Origin: Anaerovibrio sp. RM50
GTDB taxonomy: Bacteria; Bacillota; Negativicutes; Selenomonadales; Selenomonadaceae
Reading direction: 5' to 3'
NCBI RefSeq assembly: GCF_000622005.1
Contig: NZ_JHWV01000015.1
Location: 1 to 63,023 of the forward strand
DNA: 63,023 nucleotides
Shown in pieces: positions 33,076-41,462 of the stretch. The stretch's first letter is position 1. Each line of letters opens with the position of its first letter. The notes below the pieces were generated by a model. That model had not been told where the DNA came from. It saw only the letters and a list, made by a program, of their open reading frames with translations, and searched no databases. Position numbers and translations under genes: made by a program.

Positions 33076-35670
33076 CTAAAATCTAATCACTATTTTTGCA
33101 AACAATTTAGGTATAATATAAAGCTCTTTTTCAAACTCTTCTTTAATACGATTAGCTTCTGCTTCTAATTCTCCGAACGTCTCATGAAAGCTTTGTTCTT
33201 TTAACGCCTGTTCTTGTTTTGCTTGCTCAATCTGTTTCTTATATTCAATTTTTGTGTTAAAATTTTTTTCATTTTCATATTTCTCTGTAAGCTCATTAAT
33301 TATGGAATCATCATTAATACTTAAAACACACTCTTCTTTTCTTAAACTCAGCCAATTATCAACACGGAAATCATTGGCTTTTATCAATCGTTCATTCGAA
33401 TTAATATATTCTTGATCCAAATATCTTTCCACTCGATTTATTAATGCAATTATCTTAGATTTTTCTGGGATAGCACTATCCAGCTCACTATCATCAAGTT
33501 TTCTCATTAATATCCTTATGAGTTCATCTTTTGCTGCATATATTTTTCCATCACTATCCACAATATAAAAAACTGCTTGTATCAAATTACTCTTCTTATA
33601 ATATCCACCCATTATAAGATATCCATGCTCTATTCCCGGTATTGAAATCTCATGCTTTATCTTATAATATTTCGGATAAGTAACCTTTTCTTGATTAATA
33701 CTAATAGATTTCCAGTATTTATATTGCTCTTGGTATTCTTGGATTTCTGAAAGAATTCGTTCAAAATCTTCTTTATGTTGTTTTGGAGCTTCTTTAATAA
33801 TGAGGGCCTTCAATTGCTCCATTTTTTTATTGCGTTTTCTATCTAATTCCTTTTCTAAAGAATTAAATTCTCTAGAAAAATCGTTAGAAGTTTTACATTG
33901 CTGATATATATGTGAAACTCTTTTTTCAAAGTCACCGCCGCTCTCAAGCAAGCTAATCGCTCTGTCTGAAGCACCGAATACACCTTTAAACAACTCGAAC
34001 TTCTGAGAGAGAATTTCATATACCCTTCTATCAGCAATATTCTGGGTATTTAGAAGATTAAATACTATTACATCATTCTTCTGTCCATATCTATGGCATC
34101 TACCTATTCGCTGTTCAATCTTTTGTGGATTCCATGGAAGATCATAATTAATAATTGTATTACAAAACTGGAGATTTAACCCTTCAGACCCAGAATCAGT
34201 AACAAGCAAAATTTTATAATCTTCTTTAAATGCTTGGACTATTGCATTCTTCAATTCAACATTTCTACTGAAAATATGGTTTCCATAGTTTTTTACTTTC
34301 CAAGCTCGGTATAGTTTCTTTGCCGTTTCATCACTCGTTGAACCATTGAATTTCAGGATATCACCTTTATAACCCTCTTTTTCAAGCTCTTCGTATATAT
34401 ACTGTTGCGTCCTAATTGATTCAGTAAAGACAACAACCTTCTGTGCGATTTCTTCCTTTTTCTGAAATTTAAACGCTTCTCTTACTGCAGTCTGCAGCGC
34501 AGTCATTTTTGCGTTTTTTGTAATTGATTCCGCAGTATTTATTATCGCATCTATTTCATCAATCTCATGCTGTATAAATTCATTTACTCTTTCTCTTGTG
34601 TATAGCTCCTCTTGATTATTCTGATTAGCTTCCTCTTCCACTTCATCATCATCAAAAAAACTAAAAAAATAATTCAAACTTTCTTCAACATTTTCCGCAC
34701 GTGTCGTTTCCTTGAGAACAATCAGTCTTTTACGTAAGACCCTGAATGTTTCAGCAACAGCCATACTTGATGAAGCAAGTAATTTTCGTATTACCGATGT
34801 GATTAATATTCTATGCGAATTAGGTAATGCAAAAAGAATCTCCTTTTTAAGATAATTATTTATCCTCATATATAACTGAACCTCTGGAAGGGTCAGCTTA
34901 AAATCTACTGTTATTTCCTTTCTTACTGGGAACTTAATGTAATCCGATACTTCCTTTCTCAGTGTGCGCTGAATAACGGGTATGACCCGTTTTCTTAAAT
35001 CTTCATAGTCCTCATTTTTTATATAACGCTCAGAAAAAACTCTTTTATTATAAAAGATTCTGGCATCAATAAACTGGATTAGGCCAAATAAGTCCCAAAG
35101 ACTGTTTTGCATAGGTGTAGCTGTGAGCAGCAACTTTGGAACATTACTTGTTAAATCAAAAAGAATATTTGCCATTTTGGAACCATTCTTATGAATATTT
35201 CTCAGTCTATGTGCTTCATCAAAAAGGCAAAAGTTCCAAGCCACTTTAGACAATTCCATTTTTCGCTTAGCGGCAAAATTGTAGGATGTGATTACCACCG
35301 TTTTTTCAGTCTCTATATAGTTCCTATATTCTTCCCAATTACTGCTATCAACAATTAATGACTCTATTCCAAATTTTTCATCTAGTTCAACTTGCCACTG
35401 TTTTCTAAGATTTGATGGTGTAATTAACAGTACTTTATTTGTTCCACTATTTAGAAGAAACTTCAATACAAGCCCTGCTTCAATAGTCTTCCCCAAGCCC
35501 ACTTCATCAGCAAGAATTGCGCCACCAAGTTTAAGCGCAGCAAGAGAAAACAGGAATGCCTCTACTTGATGAGGATTCACATCAATGTCTGCAGATGAAA
35601 GACAACTATATGGATTTTTAGTTAATTCCTGCTGTTTAATTCCAGCATATGTTGCTTCAACAATACCCAC
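33076..35670 (-). CDS. drmD: SNF2-family helicase, DISARM DrmD-like
   Basis: An 864-aa protein with SNF2/RapA motifs: GGAILADEVGLGKTIEAGLV (I), LFDEAHRLRN (II), KLLLTATPMQNSLWDLFGLI (III), LLVTDSGSEGLNLQFC (V) and KIEQRIGRCHRYGQKNDVIV (VI). The last 250 residues are charged coiled coil ending in a hydrophobic strand. It is the operon's third gene. Class 1 DISARM has a SNF2 helicase, DrmD, beside an adenine methyltransferase, as here. The symbol is assigned from context and not from alignment. Confidence 0.8.
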   Translation of the reverse strand: MGIVEATYAGIKQQELTKNPYSCLSSADIDVNPHQVEAFLFSLAALKLGGAILADEVGLGKTIEAGLVLKFLLNSGTNKVLLITPSNLRKQWQVELDEKFGIESLIVDSSNWEEYRNYIETEKTVVITSYNFAAKRKMELSKVAWNFCLFDEAHRLRNIHKNGSKMANILFDLTSNVPKLLLTATPMQNSLWDLFGLIQFIDARIFYNKRVFSERYIKNEDYEDLRKRVIPVIQRTLRKEVSDYIKFPVRKEITVDFKLTLPEVQLYMRINNYLKKEILFALPNSHRILITSVIRKLLASSSMAVAETFRVLRKRLIVLKETTRAENVEESLNYFFSFFDDDEVEEEANQNNQEELYTRERVNEFIQHEIDEIDAIINTAESITKNAKMTALQTAVREAFKFQKKEEIAQKVVVFTESIRTQQYIYEELEKEGYKGDILKFNGSTSDETAKKLYRAWKVKNYGNHIFSRNVELKNAIVQAFKEDYKILLVTDSGSEGLNLQFCNTIINYDLPWNPQKIEQRIGRCHRYGQKNDVIVFNLLNTQNIADRRVYEILSQKFELFKGVFGASDRAISLLESGGDFEKRVSHIYQQCKTSNDFSREFNSLEKELDRKRNKKMEQLKALIIKEAPKQHKEDFERILSEIQEYQEQYKYWKSISINQEKVTYPKYYKIKHEISIPGIEHGYLIMGGYYKKSNLIQAVFYIVDSDGKIYAAKDELIRILMRKLDDSELDSAIPEKSKIIALINRVERYLDQEYINSNERLIKANDFRVDNWLSLRKEECVLSINDDSIINELTEKYENEKNFNTKIEYKKQIEQAKQEQALKEQSFHETFGELEAEANRIKEEFEKELYIIPKLFAKIVIRF

Positions 35671-35681
35671 TTAGAAATCTC

Positions 35682-36947
35682 CTATAAGAGCTGTTTCCTA
35701 ATTGCCGTAGCAATAACTTTTGCCATTATCGGGGGAACTGCATTTCCAATCTGCTTAAATTTTTCTCCCCTGGTTCCTTCAAAGAAATAATTATCTGGAA
35801 ATGTTTGCAATCTAGCGGCCTCTCGCACCGTAATAGATCTGCATTGTCTTCTATCCGGATGAATGAAATAATGCCCGTCTTTTGCCAAATGCGCTAAAAC
35901 AGTATGGCACGCCATATCGTTTCCTTCCACCACCTTGAATCTATCTCTAAAAGAGGTTTGATTCTTGTGTGTCTTCAATTCCTCTGGTAGTTTTTCATAG
36001 CTTATCTTTTCGCCTCTTGCATAAGCATCGATAACCATTCCATATATTACTACATCTCTATCATTGTTAGGACGAGCAATATGATGCGTTACAACATCAT
36101 CTGGTGTACGAATGTTATTGTGTCGTAAATATTCACTACACTGATCATAATCTAGACAATATTCATCATTCTCGTGTCCTCTTTCAACAATAGCTAAATC
36201 ATCCAAAAGATCGCGAACGTGTGCATTGCTCCTCATTGGAATAAAGTCTGGATAAAAATGCTCTGTACCTTTTCTCCAGCCAATAATAATGATTCTTTTC
36301 CTTTTTTGCAGCACACCAAAATCAACAGCATTTTGCATTTTTACATCAATCTCATATCCAACTCTTTTTAATTGGGCTTTTAAATTTTTGAATGCACCAC
36401 CATCTCTGGCAGTTAGAAGACCAATAACATTTTCAAACACAAACATTTTGGGCTGGTATCTATTTAGGAAGCGCGTATACATCTTATATAGTTCATTACG
36501 GGGATCTTCGTCCATAGGAATATTCATGTGACTGCTCTGAGCACGTCCTACCAAAGAGTACGCTTGGCAAGGCGGTCCACCAATTATCACGTCTACTTCT
36601 TTAATTTTATCTTCCCTGATAACTGAATCTATTACATTAAATATATCCGGCAATGTTTTAGGTGACATTTCTGCATTAATAACTGTCTTAGTTACAGCAT
36701 CTGGAATGTGGGTAAATAATTCCTCTCGTGTAATCTCATTACGCTCATACTGATAATACCAATGTAACTGTTTTATTTTCTTCAAATAATAATATGCAGA
36801 TCTAGTTTCCAACGTCCTAGACGCAGCCTTATTCATCTCAACATGAGCAATCGGATTAAACCCTGCCTGAAGAAATCCTTCTGACAACCCCCCCGCTCCC
36901 GCAAATAAATCTATAAAATTTAATGATGTATTATCTTTCTTAAACAT
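35682..36947 (-). CDS. DNA (cytosine-5)-methyltransferase
   Basis: A 421-aa protein with the C5-methylase motifs in order: NFIDLFAGAGGLSEGFLQAG (I), VIIGGPPCQAYSLVGRAQ (IV, catalytic Cys), FVFENVIGLL (VI), FGVLQKRKRIIIIGWR (VIII), RSITVREAARLQTFPDNY (IX) and QIGNAVPPIMAKVI (X). It corresponds in role to DrmMII of class 2 DISARM, protecting host DNA. It lies 3 bases after the regulator and 12 bases before the SNF2 gene. An Arg/His-rich variable region near 240-300 probably recognises the target. Confidence 0.9.
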   Translation of the reverse strand: MFKKDNTSLNFIDLFAGAGGLSEGFLQAGFNPIAHVEMNKAASRTLETRSAYYYLKKIKQLHWYYQYERNEITREELFTHIPDAVTKTVINAEMSPKTLPDIFNVIDSVIREDKIKEVDVIIGGPPCQAYSLVGRAQSSHMNIPMDEDPRNELYKMYTRFLNRYQPKMFVFENVIGLLTARDGGAFKNLKAQLKRVGYEIDVKMQNAVDFGVLQKRKRIIIIGWRKGTEHFYPDFIPMRSNAHVRDLLDDLAIVERGHENDEYCLDYDQCSEYLRHNNIRTPDDVVTHHIARPNNDRDVVIYGMVIDAYARGEKISYEKLPEELKTHKNQTSFRDRFKVVEGNDMACHTVLAHLAKDGHYFIHPDRRQCRSITVREAARLQTFPDNYFFEGTRGEKFKQIGNAVPPIMAKVIATAIRKQLL

Positions 36948-36949
36948 TA

Positions 36950-37240
36950 TTATTTATCATCTTTCTTTTTTATTAATTTAGTATCTGTCCTACGCATGGT
37001 CTGAATAAACATGACTGCTTTTTCAGAAAGGACATATTTTCCCCTTGACTCAAGTGAAACATAGTCCTCATCTTGGAGTTGTCCAATAAGAACGTTAACT
37101 TTTGCTTTTGACATTCCTAATGCAATCCCAATTTCGCTTTGTGTTAATGGAACTACTTTTTTATCCAGTACTACAGTCTGATTATCATAAAGTAATTTCA
37201 ATATTTTATAGCTATCGTTTAAAAATAAATCAATTCCCAT
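36950..37240 (-). CDS. Winged-helix transcriptional regulator of the defence operon
   Basis: A 96-aa protein: DSYKILKLLYDNQTVVLDKK, LTQSEIGIALGMSKAKVNVL, IGQLQDEDYVSLESRGKYVL. This is a winged helix-turn-helix as in MarR-like or crp-like small regulators. It is the first gene of the operon and likely regulates it. AAAGGGA lies before ATG 37240; the frame up to 37261 has no site. The palindrome at 37311-37326 is a likely target. Confidence 0.8.
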   Translation of the reverse strand: MGIDLFLNDSYKILKLLYDNQTVVLDKKVVPLTQSEIGIALGMSKAKVNVLIGQLQDEDYVSLESRGKYVLSEKAVMFIQTMRRTDTKLIKKKDDK

Positions 37241-37275
37241 ATTATCCCTTTCACCCAACACAATATGACAATATA

Positions 37276-37326
37276 ATTATATCACAATTAGCCTTTTAAA
37301 AGTATTTAAGTTCTAAAAAATTAGAA
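37276..37326 (-). promoter_or_regulatory. Promoter and operator of the DISARM-type operon
   Basis: Minus-strand TATAAT at 37276-37281 is a good -10 box. TTCTAA-AAAA-TTAGAA at 37311-37326 is a perfect 6-bp-arm palindrome about 30 bases upstream of it. No clear -35 box is seen, which would suit activation or repression through the palindrome. The spacer up to 37414 is AT-rich with no gene. Confidence 0.6.
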
Positions 37327-37414
37327 TTTATTTAGGTAAATGTCAATAGCAAGCACTTATATGCAGCCCTGATAAATATTTAATCGGTAAACTTTAACAG
37401 GCTTGGATAGTGTC

Positions 37415-37533
37415 AAGATTACGCCCATGCCATGCGCAATTTAAAGATTTTCGACACGCCTCTAGATATGGGCAACTTGTCCGGGGGCGGCTGAAACAGC
37501 AGGAGCTAAAGGAGCAGAAACGGAAACGGGCAT
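37415..37533 (+). repeat. 119-bp direct repeat, left copy
   Basis: Matches 38768-38886 in the same orientation with 5 differences in 119 bases. In one frame it encodes a protein-like tail (RYGQLVRGRLKQQELKEQKR then KRA and stop), so it may be the 3' end of a gene. The repeats enclose the DUF1016 gene. Confidence 0.85.
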
Positions 37534-37574
37534 AATAAAAGGCGCACCGCAGCACGCCTTGTAATATTATAATA

Positions 37575-38570
37575 TTATTCTTCATCAAAAGGAGCTGTGA
37601 TTGCCGGCAGGCTGGCCAATTCCTGAAGTTTTCGTGACAAAACATCTTTATCCGGCAGCTGAAGCTGATATTGTGACACCATCATCGGGGAAAGTGTACG
37701 GCTCATGGCATACTCAACAACTTCATCATTTTTTGAAGCACACAGGAGCAGGCCCACACTTGGATTTTCCTCTGGCTTTTTGACCTGTCTGTCCAGACCT
37801 TCCAGATAAAAATCCATCTTGGACACATATTCCGGCTTAAATTTGCCGACCTTCAGCTCCATAGCCACAAGACAGCACAGACTGCGATGATAGAACAGCA
37901 AATCAATGCGATAATCTTCGCCGCCTACTTGTATAGGGTATTCCTCCCCTACAAAAGTAAAATCCTTGCCCAGTTCCAGGATAAAATCCTTCATTCCCTT
38001 AACTAATGCTTTGCGAAAATCATTTTCATGAAATGAATCCGGCAAATCAAGAAATTCCACCACATAGTGATCAAGAAACGGATTTTCCTTTGACTGTATC
38101 TGCTCTGGCAATAATGCACTTTTGGACAACATATACCGCTCATAATATCCGCTGTCCATCTGACGCTCCAGCTGGCGGAAACTATAACGCTCCTTTATAG
38201 CCAAGCGCATATAAAATTCCCGTTCCTCATCACTTTTACATCCCGACATTATACATAAGTGATTTGACCAGCTTAATTGTGTCAACAGTGTTGACACTTT
38301 TTCATTTCCGGCATAAAGCTCATAAAACTGCTTCATTCTATAAAGGCCACGGCGATTAAATCCCTTGATCCCAGGGTATTGGGTATGGATATATTCTGCC
38401 ATGGAATCGACATATCCCACCCCATAGGCAGCTTCTTTAGATTTTTCAGAAAGAAACTGACCTATCTTGCTATACATCAAAATCAGTTCCTCGTTCACCT
38501 TGCGATAAGCATTATTACGGGCTTCATCTATTATTCGCACCACTTCATTGAAAGATTTATCAAGCTCCAT
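37575..38570 (-). CDS. DUF1016/YhcG-type PD-(D/E)XK nuclease
   Basis: A 331-aa protein. The N-terminal DUF1016 domain has RNNAYRKVNEELILMYSKIG, FNRRGLYRMKQFYELY and TQLSWSNHLCIM. The C-terminal nuclease domain has EDYRIDLLFYHRSLCCLVAM then ELKVGKFKPEY, giving the D and E-x-K of the YhcG-type fold. ATG 38570 is preferred, with AGAAGG 9 bases upstream. The longer GTG frame to 38615 would translate through the operator. It has a strong promoter with a palindromic operator, and the same palindrome recurs inside the gene. Relatives are linked to defence and mobile DNA; target unknown. Confidence 0.85.
   Translation of the reverse strand: MELDKSFNEVVRIIDEARNNAYRKVNEELILMYSKIGQFLSEKSKEAAYGVGYVDSMAEYIHTQYPGIKGFNRRGLYRMKQFYELYAGNEKVSTLLTQLSWSNHLCIMSGCKSDEEREFYMRLAIKERYSFRQLERQMDSGYYERYMLSKSALLPEQIQSKENPFLDHYVVEFLDLPDSFHENDFRKALVKGMKDFILELGKDFTFVGEEYPIQVGGEDYRIDLLFYHRSLCCLVAMELKVGKFKPEYVSKMDFYLEGLDRQVKKPEENPSVGLLLCASKNDEVVEYAMSRTLSPMMVSQYQLQLPDKDVLSRKLQELASLPAITAPFDEE
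38279..38297. repeat. Internal copy of the operator palindrome
   Basis: GTGTCAAC-AGT-GTTGACAC within the DUF1016 coding sequence. Apart from the central base it equals the site at 38597-38615, and the match extends about 29 bases including flanks (AAAAA before, AATT after, minus strand). It encodes VSTLLTQ of the protein. Confidence 0.8.
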
Positions 38571-38596
38571 TAGTTTTTTCCTTCTCTTTTTGAATT

Positions 38597-38655
38597 GTGT
38601 CAACACTGTTGACACTTTTTAAAATCACTATAACACAGGCCTTATCACTCGTCAA
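38597..38655 (-). promoter_or_regulatory. Promoter and palindromic operator of the DUF1016 gene
   Basis: Minus strand: TTGACG (38650-38655), 17-base spacer, TATAGT (38627-38632), then the perfect palindrome GTGTCAAC-ACT-GTTGACAC (38597-38615) at the expected transcription start. Overlap with the start point predicts repression. Confidence 0.75.
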
Positions 38656-38767
38656 AAACGGTCTTAAAATAAAACATATTTTCTGTTACTATTATATCAA
38701 ACACACATTCTAAATGCGACCCTGCAGAAAAGAGTTTTCATCATAGTTCGCTACCGCCCCCTGGCCA

Positions 38768-38886
38768 AAGATTACGCCCATGCCATGCGCAATTTAAAGA
38801 TTTTCGACACGCCTCTGGATATGGGCAACGCGTCCGGGGGCGGATGAAACAGCAGGAGCTAAAGGAGCAGAAGCGGAAACGGGCAT
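38768..38886 (+). repeat. 119-bp direct repeat, right copy
   Basis: Same orientation as 37415-37533, about 96 percent identical. Distance start to start is 1353 bases. It lies upstream of the DUF1016 promoter. No inverted terminal repeats or transposase are seen at either copy. Confidence 0.85.
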
Positions 38887-38903
38887 GATTTCACACATAC
38901 TAA

Positions 38904-38945
38904 AAGGACATACTCACATCAACGAGTACGTCCTTGTTTTTTCTT
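38904..38945. terminator. Hairpin terminator between two transcription units
   Basis: AAGGACATACTC (38904-38915) pairs with GAGTACGTCCTT (38924-38935), followed on the plus strand by GTTTTTTC and on the minus strand by TTTTAG. It probably ends the minus-strand phosphoesterase operon. Confidence 0.6.
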
Positions 38946-38947
38946 GC

Positions 38948-39466
38948 TTATAAATTAATTCCAAAAAACTCAATTATCTGCTCCACGGAAACGGGATAAT
39001 ACCCGTTTGCCTCCACTCCCACGTCATATCTGAGTATGCCGTTTTCGCGGTTCTCCAGATTGTAGGCTTCATCATTGTGCATGTGGCCGTGGAGCATTAT
39101 GCTGCCATGGTGGCTCTTGGGCCAGGACAGCATTGGGTAATGCATCAATGAAATGGACTGGCCCTGATATGCAATGGTCATGAAATCCCGTATTTCCTCA
39201 AAGAGGGCAGGATCGTATTTCTTGTCATGATTTCCCATTAAAAGATACTTCTTGCCATTGAGCCTGGAAATAAGCTCATTGGCCTCCTCCACCCTTATGC
39301 GGTGGGCAATGTCTCCCAGAATATATACTGTATCATTTTTGTGTACCACTGCATTGTAGTTCGTTATAATGGCACGGTTCATTTCCTCTACATCTTCAAA
39401 GGGCCTGTTCTGCATTGTTATTACAGCCCTGTGTCCCAGATGCATATCGCTGGTGAAATATATCAT
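38948..39466 (-). CDS. Calcineurin-like metallophosphoesterase (short type)
   Basis: A 172-aa protein: YFTSDMHLGHRAVI (D-x-H), VYILGDIAHR (GD), LLMGNHDKKY (GNHD), SLMHYPML and IMLHGHMHNDE (GHxH). It resembles the short phage-type and YfcE-like phosphoesterases. It follows the coupling-protein gene with one base between, so it is surely co-transcribed. Substrate unknown. It is only distantly similar to the family member at 8940. Confidence 0.9.
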   Translation of the reverse strand: MIYFTSDMHLGHRAVITMQNRPFEDVEEMNRAIITNYNAVVHKNDTVYILGDIAHRIRVEEANELISRLNGKKYLLMGNHDKKYDPALFEEIRDFMTIAYQGQSISLMHYPMLSWPKSHHGSIMLHGHMHNDEAYNLENRENGILRYDVGVEANGYYPVSVEQIIEFFGINL

Positions 39467-39467
39467 A

Positions 39468-40850
39468 TTAACACTTCCTTTGCTGTCTATGCTCCTTAAT
39501 AGCCTTCAAATCCCTATAAATATCGTATCGCTTTGTTACCACCGGCTTCTGGCCCCGGCGGAAGAAGTATTCCTGCCCCAGAGGCATATTCAGTACGTCA
39601 TTCATGGGGCAGTTCATGCGCTTGCTCACATAGGTGGCAGTGTCCACGTCCATTCCCCCAAGGTAAATATATGTATCACAGTTGTTGATTATGGTGGTGG
39701 CATCAGTTTTGCCGTACATGGAGGAAAGCTGGCTCTCTGACTGCACAAGCATGGTGGCAGATATGTTCTTTTCTCTGATTATGGAAATCAGCTCATGGAA
39801 ATCCTGCACCTTACAGCCCGTGGCAAAATCATCACAGAGAACGTGGACAGGGTATGGCAGCATCCCATCTGCTCTCTCCTCTCCCAGCTCAAAGAGGCGC
39901 TTGAAAAGCTGCTGATAGATTATGGAACAGAAACGGTGCTGGGCCACATTCACTGGTGATACATAAATAAATACCACCGTCTTTGGCTTCAGAAGCTCCC
40001 TGGCATCGAGCTGAGGCAGATTGTCGCCCAATATGTTTCTTATATCACTATTAAAGGTGTTTAAAAGAGGCGCCTTCGTGGACCCCACAACACCCCCGCC
40101 TGTCGAATCCGGATAATTTACAAACATACTCCACTCCATATAAGCAGCTCTGTCAATGTCACACCAGTTCCGCATTTCACCATGAAGAGGATATTTTCTC
40201 TTAATTCGCTCTCTCCTCTCCTGCTCACTCTCTAACACTGAGTATCTTTGAATACCACGTGCTTTGTAATTATAAGCTTTCCTGATTTCATCCTCCGTAG
40301 GCGGATCACTCTTCACATCATCATTATCCGTAAAGTTAAGATAATCCAACAAGGACAATGCTTCAACCATGGTATTGCCCTTTTCATAATGCCCTTCATA
40401 CACATAACGTAAAACCAAATTCAATATACTTTCGGCATTCTGCTGCCAAAAGGGCTCCCTTGGCGGTTCAGATTTTGAAGTTTCCGCATAAGCAATGGTA
40501 TGGGCCAGATTCCGCACATCAGCAAGGGAATTGCACTGAAGCAGGGGATCATAGCCATAAGGGCTTTTAGTGGGGTCATTAAGATCCAGCAGCAGCACAT
40601 TGTACCCCTTTTTCTCCAGCATTTTCCTGGTCTTGTCGTAAATTCCCCGCTTAGTATGAACCACCACCGCATTGGCGTTTTCAAGGCTGCAGATCATAGG
40701 CAGCATAACGCTCATGGTCTTGCCGGAGCCGGAGCCACCCACCACCATAATATTATTGTTAAGTCCCGTCTCCTTGCAGTCTGTGGAAACATGGCAACGC
40801 TTGTCCTCTCCCAAAGGGAATATTTCAGCTTTATTAATTTTCTTGTTCAT
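39468..40850 (-). CDS. VirD4/TraG-family type IV coupling protein
   Basis: A 460-aa protein. NIMVVGGSGSGKTMSVMLPM is Walker A. VHTKRGIYDKTRKMLEKKGY, DLNDPTKSPYGYDPL and FWQQNAESILNLVLRYV follow in the TraG order. HVLCDDFATGCKVQDFHELI is Walker B, and MLVQSESQLSSMYGK and YIYLGGMDVDTATYVSKRM close the domain. It lacks the N-terminal membrane helices usual for coupling proteins. No relaxase or secretion genes lie nearby, so it is an orphan of a conjugative element or a repurposed ATPase. Tight operon with a ClpP-like protein. Confidence 0.87.
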   Translation of the reverse strand: MNKKINKAEIFPLGEDKRCHVSTDCKETGLNNNIMVVGGSGSGKTMSVMLPMICSLENANAVVVHTKRGIYDKTRKMLEKKGYNVLLLDLNDPTKSPYGYDPLLQCNSLADVRNLAHTIAYAETSKSEPPREPFWQQNAESILNLVLRYVYEGHYEKGNTMVEALSLLDYLNFTDNDDVKSDPPTEDEIRKAYNYKARGIQRYSVLESEQERRERIKRKYPLHGEMRNWCDIDRAAYMEWSMFVNYPDSTGGGVVGSTKAPLLNTFNSDIRNILGDNLPQLDARELLKPKTVVFIYVSPVNVAQHRFCSIIYQQLFKRLFELGEERADGMLPYPVHVLCDDFATGCKVQDFHELISIIREKNISATMLVQSESQLSSMYGKTDATTIINNCDTYIYLGGMDVDTATYVSKRMNCPMNDVLNMPLGQEYFFRRGQKPVVTKRYDIYRDLKAIKEHRQQRKC

Positions 40851-40853
40851 AAT

Positions 40854-41441
40854 TTACGCCTCCATCATCTCATCAAAGCCCATCACCTTGTCCGCAAGGC
40901 CAAAATCCACCGCTTCCTCCCCCTTGAAATATGCGTTATTCAGGGTGATTTTCCGCAGCTTCTGCTTGGTCTGGCCCGTGTGCCTGGAAAGTATTTCCAC
41001 CATTTCCTCCTTGGTTTTCTTCAGATCATTAGCAATTGTCTGAACGGAGGAGGTCTTTCCCCCCGCCCCGTATGGAATCAGAGGCTCATGAATCATGACC
41101 TTGCTGTGGGGCAGAAGATAACGACCATGTCCGCCACAGCAGAACAGCACCGCCGCCATGCTGTAGGCCCGGCCCAGACAATAGGTTTTAATGGGCATTG
41201 GGGCACTCTGGATAATGTCATATATCACCAGCCCCGCATCAATGCTGCCACCCCCGGAGTTAATGAAAAGCTTCACCGGCTCTGTGGCATCCTCCTGGGC
41301 CAGCTGGCTAATTTCCTTGGAAATCTTCACCGCCATGGCGTCATTGATTTCCCCCTCTATGTATATCATTCTCTTATGGTGGAGCATGCCATCAATTGTC
41401 AGTTCCTGATAGCCGCTGCTGCTGTAAATTACTGTGTTCAT
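40854..41441 (-). CDS. ClpP-like serine protease
   Basis: A 195-aa protein. FINSGGGSIDAGLVIYDIIQ and CLGRAYSMAAVLFCCGGHGR place the nucleophilic Ser, and SKVMIHEPLIPYGAG the His. At the usual Asp position (ERDRFLSAPEA in E. coli ClpP) this protein reads LNNAYFKGEEA, so the catalytic Asp appears to be Asn. Active-site tuning or a scaffold role is possible. ATG 41441 has GGGGAG 9 bases upstream. Four bases separate it from the coupling protein gene. A housekeeping clpP would normally sit elsewhere. Confidence 0.85.
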   Translation of the reverse strand: MNTVIYSSSGYQELTIDGMLHHKRMIYIEGEINDAMAVKISKEISQLAQEDATEPVKLFINSGGGSIDAGLVIYDIIQSAPMPIKTYCLGRAYSMAAVLFCCGGHGRYLLPHSKVMIHEPLIPYGAGGKTSSVQTIANDLKKTKEEMVEILSRHTGQTKQKLRKITLNNAYFKGEEAVDFGLADKVMGFDEMMEA

Positions 41442-41462
41442 GCGTATCATCTCCCCGTAATA

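Noticed and set aside
37394-37645. A minus-strand frame over the left 119-bp repeat
   Set aside because: It overlaps the 3' end of the DUF1016 gene in another frame and has no ribosome site; the repeat is better read as a duplicated non-coding or 3'-terminal piece.
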